Assembly: GCF_015070875.1 (NCBI RefSeq)
Contig: NZ_JADDIV010000001.1
Coordinates: 465,144-529,143, forward strand
DNA from: Ramlibacter pallidus
Lineage (GTDB): Bacteria; Pseudomonadota; Gammaproteobacteria; Burkholderiales; Burkholderiaceae_C
Length of the DNA: 64,000 nt
Direction of reading: 5' to 3'
A model generated the notes under the pieces. The model ran no database searches and was not told the origin of the DNA. It worked only from the letters and a program-made list of their open reading frames with translations. Shown here piece after piece: positions 18,929 to 27,967 of the stretch. Positions within the stretch are counted from its first letter, which is position 1. Each line of letters starts with the position of its first letter. The position numbers and the translations under genes are program-made.

Positions 18929-20090
18929 GGACCTCAAGCGCCTGGTCGGCGCGCCCGTCTCCGTCCTCGACACGCCGATGCTGGTGGTCGACCTCGACGC
19001 CATGCAGCGCAACCTCGGGCGCATGGCGGAATTCGCGCGCAAGCACGGCATCCGCTGGCGCCCGCACGCCAAGATGCACAAGAGCAGCGCCATCGCCAAG
19101 CTGCAGCTGCAGGCCGGAGCCGCCGGCATCTGCGTGCAGAAGACCTCCGAGGCCGAGGCGATGGCCGCCGGCGGCGTGTACAACATCTACATCAGCAACG
19201 AGGTGGTGGCGCCGGCGAAGCTCGCCCGCGTGGCCGACCTCGCGCACCAGCTGGCCGCCGAACAGGGACAGCTTGCCATCGCCGTCGACAGCGTGGAGGG
19301 CATCCGCCGCCTCGCCAACGAGATGAACGACCGCCGCCGCGGCGGCGCGCCCGCCGTGATCGACGTGTTCGTGGAGATCGACGTGGGCCAGGGGCGCTGC
19401 GGCGTCACGCCGGGGCAGTCCGCCGTCGACCTCGCGCTGGAAATCCGCAAGCACGCGCCGCTGCGCTTCGCCGGCCTGCAGGCCTACCACGGCCGCGCCC
19501 AGCACCTGCGCACGCCGCGCGAGCGGCGCGAAGCCGTCGCCACGGTGGTGCGCGACGTGCGCTTCACCAAGATGCTGATCGAGCAGGAAGGCCTGCCCGT
19601 GCCCCTGGTGACGGGTTCCGGCACCGGCAGCATGGTCGGCGAGGCGGCGAGCGGCCTGTACGGCGAACTGCAGGCGGGCTCCTTCCTGTTCATGGATGCC
19701 GACTACGCGCGCAACGAACGCGACCCGGCGCAGCCGCAGTTCGAGCATGCCCTGTTCGTGAAGTCGCAGGTCATGAGCTCCGGGCTGCTGCACGCCGTGT
19801 GCGATGCCGGCCACAAGAGCCACGCGATCGACTCGGGCATGCCCACCGTGCTGCCGATGGATCCGACCGGCGAGCTCGACTACCTGAACGGCGGCGACGA
19901 ACACGGCATCCTGAAGCCGGCGCGCGGCAACCAGCGCGTGCCCCGGCTGGACGAAACGGTCTGGCTCATCCCGGGGCACTGCGATCCGACCGTCAACCTG
20001 CACAACCACCTGGTGGGCGTCTCCGGCGGGCTCACCCGCGGCAAGGTCGAGAAGATCATCCGGGTTGATGCCAGAGGCGCGCTGACCTGA
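18909..20090 (+). CDS. DSD1-type PLP enzyme (D-threonine aldolase / D-hydroxyaspartate dehydratase-like)
   Basis: 393 aa, alanine-racemase-like fold type III. The PLP lysine is expected at K55 in RPHAKMHK, and the metal-binding His-Cys pair at H357/C358 in GHCDPTVNLH. The IDVGQGRCGV and GSGTGSM segments bind the cofactor phosphate. Family members act on D-beta-hydroxy amino acids (D-threonine, D-serine, D-threo-3-hydroxyaspartate), releasing glycine plus aldehyde, or ammonia plus keto acid. The exact reaction cannot be settled here. The start overlaps the phosphatase gene by 20 nt, and the fused lipid-enzyme gene follows 19 nt later. Confidence 0.87.
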   Translation: MKTPPSEDLKRLVGAPVSVLDTPMLVVDLDAMQRNLGRMAEFARKHGIRWRPHAKMHKSSAIAKLQLQAGAAGICVQKTSEAEAMAAGGVYNIYISNEVVAPAKLARVADLAHQLAAEQGQLAIAVDSVEGIRRLANEMNDRRRGGAPAVIDVFVEIDVGQGRCGVTPGQSAVDLALEIRKHAPLRFAGLQAYHGRAQHLRTPRERREAVATVVRDVRFTKMLIEQEGLPVPLVTGSGTGSMVGEAASGLYGELQAGSFLFMDADYARNERDPAQPQFEHALFVKSQVMSSGLLHAVCDAGHKSHAIDSGMPTVLPMDPTGELDYLNGGDEHGILKPARGNQRVPRLDETVWLIPGHCDPTVNLHNHLVGVSGGLTRGKVEKIIRVDARGALT

Positions 20091-20097
20091 GGCGCGG

Positions 20098-20103
20098 GAG
20101 AAT
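20098..20103 (+). promoter_or_regulatory. -10-like box (GAGAAT) before the hydroxylase/lysoplasmalogenase fusion
   Basis: GAGAAT ends 6 nt before the ATG at 20110. No Shine-Dalgarno sequence is seen in the 19-nt gap. The same hexamer stands 7 nt before the deacetylase start at 54891. Confidence 0.3.
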
Positions 20104-20109
20104 CGGGAC

Positions 20110-21900
20110 ATGAAGCTGTCCCCGAGCCAGGTCATCGTTCTCGCGACGCCGGTCTTCCTGCTGATGATCGCGGCCGAGATCGCGTGGGGCCTCTGGCGCG
20201 GTCGCAACACCTACCGCCTGAACGACGCGGTCAACAGCATCAGCCTCGGGATGCTGAGCCAGATCAGCGCGGTGCTCACTCGCCTGTTCCGCATCGGCAT
20301 CTACACCGCCGTCTATGGCTGGGTGTCGGTCTGGCACAACGACGACTTCTGGACCTCGCCCCTCGGCTGGCTCCTGGCGCTGGTCTTCTACGACTTCTGC
20401 TACTACTGGCTGCACCGCGCCGGCCACGAGGTGGCGGTGTTCTGGGCCGCGCACGTGGTGCACCACCAGAGCCAGGACTACAACCTGTCGACCGCGCTGC
20501 GGCAGACCAGTTCCGGCGCCCTGCTCGGATGGGTCTTCTACCTGCCGATGGCCATCGCCGGCGTGCCGCCGCTGGTGTTCGGCGTGGTGGCGCTGGTCGA
20601 CCTGCTGTACCAGTTCTGGGTGCACACGGAACACGTCGGCAAGCTCGGCTGGTTCGACCGCTGGTTCTGCTCGCCGTCCAACCACCGCGTGCACCACGCG
20701 GTGAACGACCGCTACCTGGACCGCAACTACGGCGGCATCCTCGTGGTGTGGGACCGCCTGTTCGGCAGCTTCCGGGAGGAAGACGAGAAGTGCGTCTACG
20801 GCACGCGCGCGCCGCTGGAGAGCTGGGACCCGCTGTGGTCCAACGCCGAGGTCTACTGGGCGCTGGCGAAGGACAGCTGGCACGCGAAGTCCTGGGCGGA
20901 CAAGGTGCGCGTCTGGTTCAAGCCGCCCGGCTGGCGTCCCGCCGACGTGGCGGCGCGCTTCCCCAAGCTACCGTTCGCGCTGGAGGAGGTGCGCCGCTAC
21001 CATCCGCCGATGACGCGCGCCATGGCGTGGTTCGCCGGCGTGCAATTCGCGGCCATCCTCGGCGGCGTCGCCTTGTTCCTCTGGCACGCGGACCAGCTGC
21101 CGGTGTCGCAGTCGGCGGTGTGGCTCGCGGCACTGACGGCGTCGCTGTGGGCGGTGGGCGCGGCGATGCAGGGCCGCATCGGCATGGCCATGGTGCTGGT
21201 GGTGCAGGCCGCGGCGCTGTCGACGGCCACGGCGGCCCAGGGCTGGATCGAACTGCACCGCGTGTTCAAGCCGCTGGCCATGCTGCTGGCGATCGCCTTC
21301 GTGCTGGCGCGCAGCCAGCGGCTGCGGCACGAGCGGCGCCACCACCTGCTCCTGGTCGCCGCGCTGGTGATGTGCCTCGCCGGCGACGTGTTCCTGATGT
21401 TCCCCGGCTACTTCATCCCCGGGCTCGCCAGCTTCCTCGTCGGCCACCTGTGCTACACCGCGCTGTTCCGGCAGGATGCGCGCTGGTTCGCCAGCCTGCC
21501 GGCGCTGGCCGCCACGCTGCTGGCCGCGGCGGGCATGTATGCCTATCTCCATCCCGCGCTGGGGCCGGTGTTGAAGGTGGCCGTGGCGGCCTACGCCCTG
21601 GTCATCGCGCTCATGGCCGCGCAGGCGATCGGCCGCGCGACGGTCCTGCGGGATGCCCCCTCCGTGGCCGTCGCCGCGGGCGCCTTGTTCTTCATGCTGA
21701 GCGACACGCTGCTGGCGATCAACCGCTTCGCGCAGCCGCTGCCGATGGCGCAGTTCTGGGTGCTGGCCACCTACTACGCCGCGCAGGTGCTGATCGTGCG
21801 CAATGCGCTTTCCGGGGCGGCCGCGGTCACTTCGCCGGCTTCGCCTGCGCCGCCGCCCGCTGCTGCATCCGCTGCGACATGGACTGGATCTCGCGCTTGA
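20110..21900 (+). CDS. Fusion of fatty acid hydroxylase/AGMO-like and YhhN lysoplasmalogenase-like domains
   Basis: 596 aa membrane protein with two enzyme domains. Residues 1-300 form a sterol desaturase/fatty acid hydroxylase domain with its di-iron histidine clusters: H102/H106 (LHRAGH), H115/H118/H119 (HVVHH), H172/H175 (HTEH) and H192/H195/H196 (HRVHH), as in alkylglycerol monooxygenase. Residues about 385-567 are a multi-pass YhhN/TMEM86 domain with LAGDVFLMF, FLVGHLCYT and FFMLSDTLLAINRF. TMEM86 proteins hydrolyse the vinyl-ether bond of lysoplasmalogens. A hydrophobic linker (about 303-384) joins them. Together they suggest ether-lipid turnover, but this is inference. The last 74 nt overlap the convergent rhomboid gene. 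Confidence 0.85.
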   Translation: MKLSPSQVIVLATPVFLLMIAAEIAWGLWRGRNTYRLNDAVNSISLGMLSQISAVLTRLFRIGIYTAVYGWVSVWHNDDFWTSPLGWLLALVFYDFCYYWLHRAGHEVAVFWAAHVVHHQSQDYNLSTALRQTSSGALLGWVFYLPMAIAGVPPLVFGVVALVDLLYQFWVHTEHVGKLGWFDRWFCSPSNHRVHHAVNDRYLDRNYGGILVVWDRLFGSFREEDEKCVYGTRAPLESWDPLWSNAEVYWALAKDSWHAKSWADKVRVWFKPPGWRPADVAARFPKLPFALEEVRRYHPPMTRAMAWFAGVQFAAILGGVALFLWHADQLPVSQSAVWLAALTASLWAVGAAMQGRIGMAMVLVVQAAALSTATAAQGWIELHRVFKPLAMLLAIAFVLARSQRLRHERRHHLLLVAALVMCLAGDVFLMFPGYFIPGLASFLVGHLCYTALFRQDARWFASLPALAATLLAAAGMYAYLHPALGPVLKVAVAAYALVIALMAAQAIGRATVLRDAPSVAVAAGALFFMLSDTLLAINRFAQPLPMAQFWVLATYYAAQVLIVRNALSGAAAVTSPASPAPPPAAASAATWTGSRA

Positions 21901-23491
21901 TCTGCTCGATGCGCGCCAGCGCCTCGGGCCCCGCTTCGCCGCGGTGCGCGCGCAGCTGAAGCTCCAGCGCTTCGACCGTCTTCGCCGTCACCTGCTGCAT
22001 GTCGCCGAGCATCTCGGCGCGGGGATCGCCCTGCGCCTTCGGCAGGCGCTCCAGCTCCGCGCGTGACGCGCGCAGCGCCGGCAGGTGGACCTTCTCCACC
22101 CGCTCCATCAGCTGCTGTTCCGTCATGCGGCCGGCCTTCGCGGCGCGGGCGTCCTGCTCCAGCCCCTCGTGCGCGGACTTCAGCCGGGGCATGGCCTCCT
22201 GCACGGCCGCATCGCCGGCGAACAGCGCGCGATGGTTGATGCGTGGCGACGGCGTGGCGAACACGAGCCCCATGACCGCGAGCGCGGCGAGCCCGGCCGC
22301 CAGGCCGGCGCGACCGCGAACGGGCGTGTCCTCGCCCGACGCGACGACGGGCACCAGGAGCCACGCCAGCGAGGCCCCCGCCACGAGGCCACCGACGTGC
22401 GCCGCGTTGTCGATGCCGGCGCGGGTGAAGCCGTTGACCAGCGCGTAGGCGAGGAACACGCCTTCGCTGGTGAGGATGTTGCGGGTCAGGGCTTTCGGCA
22501 GCCGCTCGCGGTGGCGCCGCGATGCGACCACCACGGCGCCGAGCACGCCGAACACCGCGCCGGACGCGCCCACCGAAACGGCCGTCTGCGCGCCGAAATG
22601 CAGGCTCGCGGCCGATCCGGCCAGCGCGCTGGCCAGGTACACCAGCAGGAACTGCCCGTTGCCGTACAGGCGGTTCAGGAGCTTGCCGGCGCCCCACAGA
22701 CCGAGCATGTTCATGCCCAGGTGGATGGCGCCGCCATGCAGGAAGGTGCCGGTGAGCAGGCGCCAGTACTCGTGGTCGCGCGCGACCGCCCAGGCGGAAT
22801 TGGCGCCCCAGCGGAACAGGTCCGGCGAAGCCGGCGCCATCGGGGACATGCCCCTGGCGACGTTCGCGACCCACACGCCGACGTTCAGCGCCACGACCAG
22901 GTAAAGGGCCCAGGTGAGCGGCGTGTGCTGTTCCAGCGCGTCGGCGAACTCCGCCTCGAACCGAGCCTCCGCCTCCCGCGCCTGCACCGCCGCGGCCGCA
23001 TGCGGGGCGGCGCGCTCCTTGAAGGTTTCGTATGCGGCCTGCGCCGCGATCTCGGCTTGTTGCGGCTTGAGCCCGTTGAGGGGGATGCGGCGCTCGGGCT
23101 TCTTGCCGGAGAGCCAGCGCCGCGTCTTCTGCAGCGATTCGGTGGCTTCCGGCGCGAGGGTGAGGACGACGAAGGTGTTGCGCTGCACCGTTTCGACGCC
23201 CAGGTCGCGCACATCCCGCCAGGGGACGGTGCGGTTGTTCAGGGCGTGCCCGCTGATGCCGCGCGGCCCCACGCGGATCACCCATTCGCCCAGGAACAGC
23301 GGCTTGCCGAACAGCCAGGCAAAGCCGGCGAAGAAGAGGAAGGCGAGCAACGGGCCGACCTTGGCTCCCCCGACGAACGCGAAGAGGAGCGACAGGAAGG
23401 CCAGGATCAGGAACACGATCGTGAGGGACCCGATCGTCGAGCGCCAGCTCGCCTTGAATTGCCAGATGCCGTCCTGCCCCATGCCTTCCAT
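21827..23491 (-). CDS. Rhomboid intramembrane serine protease with N-terminal membrane/PH-like and C-terminal helical domains
   Basis: 554 aa from the ATG with complement 23489-23491, which has an AAGGA Shine-Dalgarno sequence; longer in-frame starts exist. Residues 20-62 form two hydrophobic segments. Residues about 68-158 look like a bacterial PH-type beta domain (GEWVIRVGPRGISGH). Residues about 190-400 are the rhomboid core with HGGAIHLGMNML, the catalytic Ser310 in GASGAVFG and His365 in NAAHVGG. The C-terminal 130 residues are charged and helical, probably coiled coil. Rhomboids cut transmembrane segments of client proteins; no client is apparent. The 3' end is antisense to the last 74 nt of the fusion gene. 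Confidence 0.87.
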   Translation of the reverse strand: MEGMGQDGIWQFKASWRSTIGSLTIVFLILAFLSLLFAFVGGAKVGPLLAFLFFAGFAWLFGKPLFLGEWVIRVGPRGISGHALNNRTVPWRDVRDLGVETVQRNTFVVLTLAPEATESLQKTRRWLSGKKPERRIPLNGLKPQQAEIAAQAAYETFKERAAPHAAAAVQAREAEARFEAEFADALEQHTPLTWALYLVVALNVGVWVANVARGMSPMAPASPDLFRWGANSAWAVARDHEYWRLLTGTFLHGGAIHLGMNMLGLWGAGKLLNRLYGNGQFLLVYLASALAGSAASLHFGAQTAVSVGASGAVFGVLGAVVVASRRHRERLPKALTRNILTSEGVFLAYALVNGFTRAGIDNAAHVGGLVAGASLAWLLVPVVASGEDTPVRGRAGLAAGLAALAVMGLVFATPSPRINHRALFAGDAAVQEAMPRLKSAHEGLEQDARAAKAGRMTEQQLMERVEKVHLPALRASRAELERLPKAQGDPRAEMLGDMQQVTAKTVEALELQLRAHRGEAGPEALARIEQIKREIQSMSQRMQQRAAAQAKPAK

Positions 23492-23617
23492 CCCATGCTT
23501 CCTTGAGGGGCCCATGCACCCCGCTGTTCGAACGACGGATGATGCCGCCCGTGCCTCGCGCCACCTCTGCCTCGAAGGGCTTGCGCGCAAGCGCGGCCTT
23601 GGCTAGGGGCGCGCAGC

Positions 23618-24679
23618 CTAGCTTCCGTCGAACAGTTCCCCGGCGCTCTTCGGCGGCACCACGCCGAGGTGCCGGTAGGCCGCCAGTGTCGCGATGCGGC
23701 CGCGCGGCGTGCGCTGCAGGTAGCCCTGCTGGATCAGGTAAGGCTCGATGACGTCCTCGATGGTGTCGCGCTCCTCGCCGATCGACGCCGCCACGTTGTC
23801 GAGGCCGACCGGGCCGCCGTCGAAGCGGTGGATCACCGCTTCCAGCAGCTTGCGGTCCATGACGTCGAAGCCCTGCGGGTCCACGTCCAGCATCGTCAGT
23901 GCCTTCTGCGCGATGTCGGTGTCGATGCGGCCGGTGCCCTTGACGTCGGCATAGTCGCGCACGCGGCGCAGCAGCCGGTTGGCGATGCGGGGCGTCCCGC
24001 GCGACCGCCGGGCGATCTCCGAAGCGCCCTCCGCGTCGATCGGCGCGTTCAGCAGGCCGGCGCTGCGGTGCACGATGCGCGTGAGCTCCTCCGCCGTGTA
24101 GAACTCCAGCCGCGCCACGATGCCGAAGCGGTCGCGCAGCGGGTTGGTCAGCATGCCGGCGCGCGTGGTGGCGCCCACCAGCGTGAAGGGCTGCAGGTCC
24201 AGCTTGATCGAGCGGGCGGCCGGGCCTTCGCCGATCATGATGTCGATCTGGTAGTCCTCGAGCGCGGGATAGAGGATCTCCTCCACCACCGGCGACAGGC
24301 GATGGATCTCGTCGATGAAGAGGACGTCGTTGCGCTCCAGGTTCGTCAGCAGCGCCGCGAGGTCCTTCGGCTTTTCCAGCACCGGGCCGGAGGTCGACCG
24401 GAGGTTCACGCCCAGTTCGTTGGCGATGATGTGCGACAGCGTGGTCTTGCCCAGCCCCGGCGGGCCGAACAGCAGCACGTGGTCCAGGGCCTCGCCGCGC
24501 TTGCGGGCGGCGCCGATGAAGATCTCCAGCTGCTCACGCGTCTTGGCCTGGCCGACGTACTCGGCGAGGCCCTTGGGCCGCAGCGCGCGCTCCATCGCCT
24601 CCTCGGCGGGGGAAGCCGGCGCGGCGGACACGACGCGCTTGTCCGGCGGCGGGGCGAAGTCGTCGACGGAGATGCTCAT
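23618..24679 (-). CDS. ruvB: Holliday junction branch migration helicase RuvB
   Basis: 353 aa AAA+ ATPase that drives branch migration of Holliday junctions with RuvA. It has Walker [13 protein letters not shown] (near residue 70), Walker B FIDEIHRL, sensor-1 GATTRAGML and the C-terminal winged-helix domain ending [10 protein letters not shown]. Length and motifs are standard. Its ATG overlaps the ruvA stop by four bases (24676-24679), so the two are translated together. No ruvC is in the window. Confidence 0.97.
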   Translation of the reverse strand: MSISVDDFAPPPDKRVVSAAPASPAEEAMERALRPKGLAEYVGQAKTREQLEIFIGAARKRGEALDHVLLFGPPGLGKTTLSHIIANELGVNLRSTSGPVLEKPKDLAALLTNLERNDVLFIDEIHRLSPVVEEILYPALEDYQIDIMIGEGPAARSIKLDLQPFTLVGATTRAGMLTNPLRDRFGIVARLEFYTAEELTRIVHRSAGLLNAPIDAEGASEIARRSRGTPRIANRLLRRVRDYADVKGTGRIDTDIAQKALTMLDVDPQGFDVMDRKLLEAVIHRFDGGPVGLDNVAASIGEERDTIEDVIEPYLIQQGYLQRTPRGRIATLAAYRHLGVVPPKSAGELFDGS

Positions 24680-25251
24680 CGCGCCAGCGCCTTCAGGGCC
24701 TGCTTGATGCCTTCGCTCACGCCCACGTCCTTGGGCAGCGACTTCAGCGCGGCCTGCGCCTCCTTGTCGCTGTAGCCCAGCGCCACGAGCGCCTGCAGGA
24801 TGTCACCCTGGGCATCGTTGACGATCACGGTGCCGATGGTGCCCAGGTCCGCGCCGATCTTGCCCTTGAGTTCCAGCAGCAGGCGTTCGGCCGTCTTCTT
24901 GCCGATGCCCGGCACCTTGACGAGGCGGCTGGCGTCCTGCTGCGTGACGGCCTGGCCGATGTCGGCCACGCTCATGCCGCTCAGGACGGCCAGCGCCGTC
25001 CGGGGCCCCACGCCGGAGATCTTGATGAGCTGGCGGAAAGCCTCGCGCTCCGCCCCGGTGCCGAAGCCGAAGAGGATCTGCGCGTCCTCGCGCACCACGA
25101 AGTGGGTCAGGAGCGACACCTTGTCGCCGAGCCCGGGCAGGTTGTAGAAGGTGCTCATGGGGACGTCGACCTCGTAGCCGACGCCATGGCAGTCCACCAG
25201 CACCTGCGGCGGGTTCTTTTCGGCCAGCGTCCCCGTCAATTTGCCTATCAT
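24676..25251 (-). CDS. ruvA: Holliday junction DNA helicase subunit RuvA
   Basis: 191 aa. It contains the N-terminal OB fold ([20 protein letters not shown]), the helix-hairpin-helix motifs [15 protein letters not shown] and [17 protein letters not shown] that bind junction DNA, and a C-terminal UBA-like domain ([17 protein letters not shown]) that touches RuvB. It forms a tetramer holding the four-way junction. The start is divergent from phoH; the start codons are 29 nt apart. Confidence 0.97.
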   Translation of the reverse strand: MIGKLTGTLAEKNPPQVLVDCHGVGYEVDVPMSTFYNLPGLGDKVSLLTHFVVREDAQILFGFGTGAEREAFRQLIKISGVGPRTALAVLSGMSVADIGQAVTQQDASRLVKVPGIGKKTAERLLLELKGKIGADLGTIGTVIVNDAQGDILQALVALGYSDKEAQAALKSLPKDVGVSEGIKQALKALAR

Positions 25252-25280
25252 TGCGATCCCTCTCCCGAGGAATTATCAGC

Positions 25281-26216
25281 TTGATTCTCCGCCACGCCTT
25301 CAGCCCCCTCAACAACACCCGCCTGTCCCACCTGTGCGGCCCGATGGACGAACACCTGAGGACGATCGAGGCGGCGCTGCAGGTCCGCATCTCCCACCGC
25401 CAGGAACACTTCCGCGTCGAAGGCCCGAAGGCCAAGGCGGAGCGCGCGCTCGACGTGCTGCAGGCACTGTACGAAATGGCGGGCCGCAGCATCGCCAGGG
25501 ACAAGGTGCAGCTGCTGCTGGCGGGCGAGGGCGCGCCGCTGGTGGAGGACGACGACGGCTCCCTGGTGCTGCACACCCGCCGTACCGACCTGAAGGCACG
25601 CACGCCCAACCAGAGCGTGTACCTCGAGAACATCGCCAGCCACGACATCACCTTCGGCATCGGCCCCGCCGGCACGGGCAAGACCTACCTCGCCGTGGCC
25701 TGCGCGGTCGATGCGCTGGAGCGCAGTGCGGTGCAACGCATCGTGCTCACGCGTCCCGCGGTGGAGGCCGGCGAGAAGCTGGGCTTCCTGCCCGGAGACC
25801 TGACGCAGAAGGTCGATCCCTACCTGCGGCCGCTGTACGACGCGCTCTACGACCTGATGGGCTTCGACCGCGTGACCAAGGCCTTCGAGCGCAACGCGCT
25901 GGAGATCGCGCCGCTGGCCTTCATGCGCGGGCGCACGCTGAACAACGCCTTCGTGATCCTGGACGAAGCGCAGAACACGACGCCGGAGCAGATGAAGATG
26001 TTCCTCACCCGCATCGGCTTCGGCAGCAAGTGCGTGGTGACCGGCGACATCAGCCAGGTCGACCTGCCCAAGGGCCACCTGTCGGGCCTGGTGGACGCGG
26101 AACGGGTGCTCAAGCGCGTGAAGGGCATCGCGCACACCCGCTTCACCAGCGCCGACGTCGTGCGGCACCCGCTGGTCGCGCGCATCGTCGACGCCTACGA
26201 CGCCGCGCGCAAGTGA
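25281..26216 (+). CDS. PhoH family P-loop ATPase (PhoL/YbeZ)
   Basis: 311 aa from a TTG at 25281, preceded by a GAGGAA Shine-Dalgarno sequence; a GTG-type start at 25251 would overlap the ruvA start. It contains the P-loop GPAGTGKTYLAV near residue 135, RPAVEAGEKLGFLPGDLTQKV, Walker B FVILDEAQNTTPEQMKM and a final GDISQVDLP motif. In Proteobacteria YbeZ works next to the RNase YbeY in rRNA maturation and is proposed to be an RNA helicase. The 1-nt overlap with ybeY supports that pairing. Confidence 0.92.
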   Translation: MILRHAFSPLNNTRLSHLCGPMDEHLRTIEAALQVRISHRQEHFRVEGPKAKAERALDVLQALYEMAGRSIARDKVQLLLAGEGAPLVEDDDGSLVLHTRRTDLKARTPNQSVYLENIASHDITFGIGPAGTGKTYLAVACAVDALERSAVQRIVLTRPAVEAGEKLGFLPGDLTQKVDPYLRPLYDALYDLMGFDRVTKAFERNALEIAPLAFMRGRTLNNAFVILDEAQNTTPEQMKMFLTRIGFGSKCVVTGDISQVDLPKGHLSGLVDAERVLKRVKGIAHTRFTSADVVRHPLVARIVDAYDAARK

Positions 26217-26665
26217 TGGCGCCGTCGCTGGACCTGTCGCTGCAGTTCGGCACCTTCCCCGGGGCGGCGGAACACCGCCGCGTGCTCACCGCCGCCCGGG
26301 TGCGGCGCTGGGTGGCGATGGCGCTCACCGGCCCGGCCGAGATCGCCGTGCGGATCGTCGGCGCGTCGGAAGGGCAGGCCTTGAACCGGCAATACCGGGG
26401 CAAGGACTACGCCACCAACGTGCTCACATTCGACTACGCGCGGCAGCCCGTCGTCGCGGCCGACCTCGTGCTGTGCGGCCCGGTGGTGGAGCGCGAGGCG
26501 CGCGAGCAGGGCAAGACGCTGGAGGCGCACTACGCGCACCTGCTGGTGCACGGCACGCTGCACGCGCAGGGCTGGGACCACGAGGCGGGCGAGCGCGAGG
26601 CGGCGGAGATGGAAGCGCTGGAAGTCCTGTTGCTCGGCGCGCTCGGCCACGCCAACCCGTACTGA
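26216..26665 (+). CDS. ybeY: Endoribonuclease YbeY (16S rRNA maturation)
   Basis: 149 aa metallo-endoribonuclease needed for 16S rRNA 3'-end processing and ribosome quality control. The zinc site HGTLHAQGWDH (HxxxHxxGxDH) is near residues 114-124, and YRGKDYATNVLTFDY is the conserved substrate-facing segment. The ATG overlaps the phoH stop by one base (TGATG). The usual next gene, corC/hlyC, is absent; a phospholipase-D-type gene follows instead after 6 nt. Confidence 0.95.
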   Translation: MAPSLDLSLQFGTFPGAAEHRRVLTAARVRRWVAMALTGPAEIAVRIVGASEGQALNRQYRGKDYATNVLTFDYARQPVVAADLVLCGPVVEREAREQGKTLEAHYAHLLVHGTLHAQGWDHEAGEREAAEMEALEVLLLGALGHANPY

Positions 26666-26671
26666 GCACGC

Positions 26672-27961
26672 ATGGCCCTGTCCCGCCGCGCCCGGCTCTG
26701 GCTGATCGCCGCGGGCGCCGTCATTGCCACCCTGCTGGCGGTGCTGCTGTACCAGAACCTCACGGTGGGCGAGAAGCGCATCCAGCACCAGCTGCCCCGC
26801 CTGTACGAGAGCGACGACGCGGAGTTCCGCCGCACCCTCAGCTCGCTGCTCGGCCCGCAGATCGTCGAGGGCAACCACGTGGAGACGCTGCTCAATGGCG
26901 ACCGGATCTTCCCGGCGATGCTGGCCGCGATCCGCTCGGCGCAGCACACCATCACGTTCGAGACCTACATCTACTGGTCGGGCCGGATCGGGCGGGAGTT
27001 CGTGGATGCGCTGACCGAACGGGCGCGCGCGGGCGTGAAGGTGCACGTGCTGCTGGACTGGGTGGGCAGCATCAAGATGGAGCCGGAGCTGCTGGAGGAG
27101 ATGCGCCGCGCCGGCGTGGAGGTCGAGCGCTTCCACGAGCCGCACTGGAAGAACTGGGAGCAGATGAACAACCGCACCCACCGCAAGCTGCTGGTGGTCG
27201 ACGGCAGGGTGGGCTTCACGGGCGGCGTGGGCATCGCGGACCAGTGGCTGGGCGACGCCCGCAACCCGGACGAATGGCGCGACACGCACTACCGGGTGAC
27301 CGGGCCGGTGGTCGCCCAGATGCAGGCGGTGTTCCTGGACAACTGGGTGCGGGCCAACGGGCGGGTGCTGCACGGCGAGGCCTACTTCCCCGCGCTGAAG
27401 CCCGCCGGCAACCTGGCCGCGCAGATGTTCAGCAGTTCACCGCAGGGCGGCAGCGACAGCATGCAGCTCATGTACCTGCTGTCCATCACGGCGGCGCGCA
27501 AGACCATCGCCTTGTCGAACTCGTACTTCGTGCCCGACGACCTCACCATCCGGACCCTGCTGGATGCGGCCCGCCGCGGGGTGAAGGTCCGCGTGCTCGT
27601 GCCCAGCGGGCACATCGATTCGGAGACGGTGCGCAAGGCGTCGCGCGGCAGCTGGGGGCCCATGCTCGAAGCCGGCATAGAGATCGCCGAGTACGCGCCC
27701 ACCATGTTCCACGTCAAGGGACTCGTCGTCGACGGCACCTTCTCGTCGGTGGGCTCCACGAACTTCGACAACCGCTCGTTCCGCCTGAACGACGAGGCGA
27801 ACCTCAACGTGCTGGGTGCGGACTTCGGCGGGGTGCAGCTGGAAGTCTTCGAGCGCGACTGGGCGCGCGCCCGCAGGATCACGCTGGCGGACTGGCAGCG
27901 CAGGCCGCTGGCCGAACGGTTCTGGGAGCAGCTCGCGTCGCTGCTGCACACGCAGCTCTGA
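26672..27961 (+). CDS. Cardiolipin synthase-like phospholipase D family protein
   Basis: 429 aa. One N-terminal membrane anchor (residues about 8-28) is followed by two PLD domains with HKD motifs HRKLLVVD (near 170) and HVKGLVVD (near 349), each followed by a GSTN or GGVGI segment. Such enzymes condense two phosphatidylglycerols, or PG with PE, to cardiolipin at the inner membrane. The length fits ClsB-like or minimal Cls proteins. It is 6 nt after ybeY and probably in the same transcript. Other PLD functions, such as a nuclease, are less likely given the membrane anchor. Confidence 0.87.
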   Translation: MALSRRARLWLIAAGAVIATLLAVLLYQNLTVGEKRIQHQLPRLYESDDAEFRRTLSSLLGPQIVEGNHVETLLNGDRIFPAMLAAIRSAQHTITFETYIYWSGRIGREFVDALTERARAGVKVHVLLDWVGSIKMEPELLEEMRRAGVEVERFHEPHWKNWEQMNNRTHRKLLVVDGRVGFTGGVGIADQWLGDARNPDEWRDTHYRVTGPVVAQMQAVFLDNWVRANGRVLHGEAYFPALKPAGNLAAQMFSSSPQGGSDSMQLMYLLSITAARKTIALSNSYFVPDDLTIRTLLDAARRGVKVRVLVPSGHIDSETVRKASRGSWGPMLEAGIEIAEYAPTMFHVKGLVVDGTFSSVGSTNFDNRSFRLNDEANLNVLGADFGGVQLEVFERDWARARRITLADWQRRPLAERFWEQLASLLHTQL

Positions 27962-27967
27962 GCAGGA

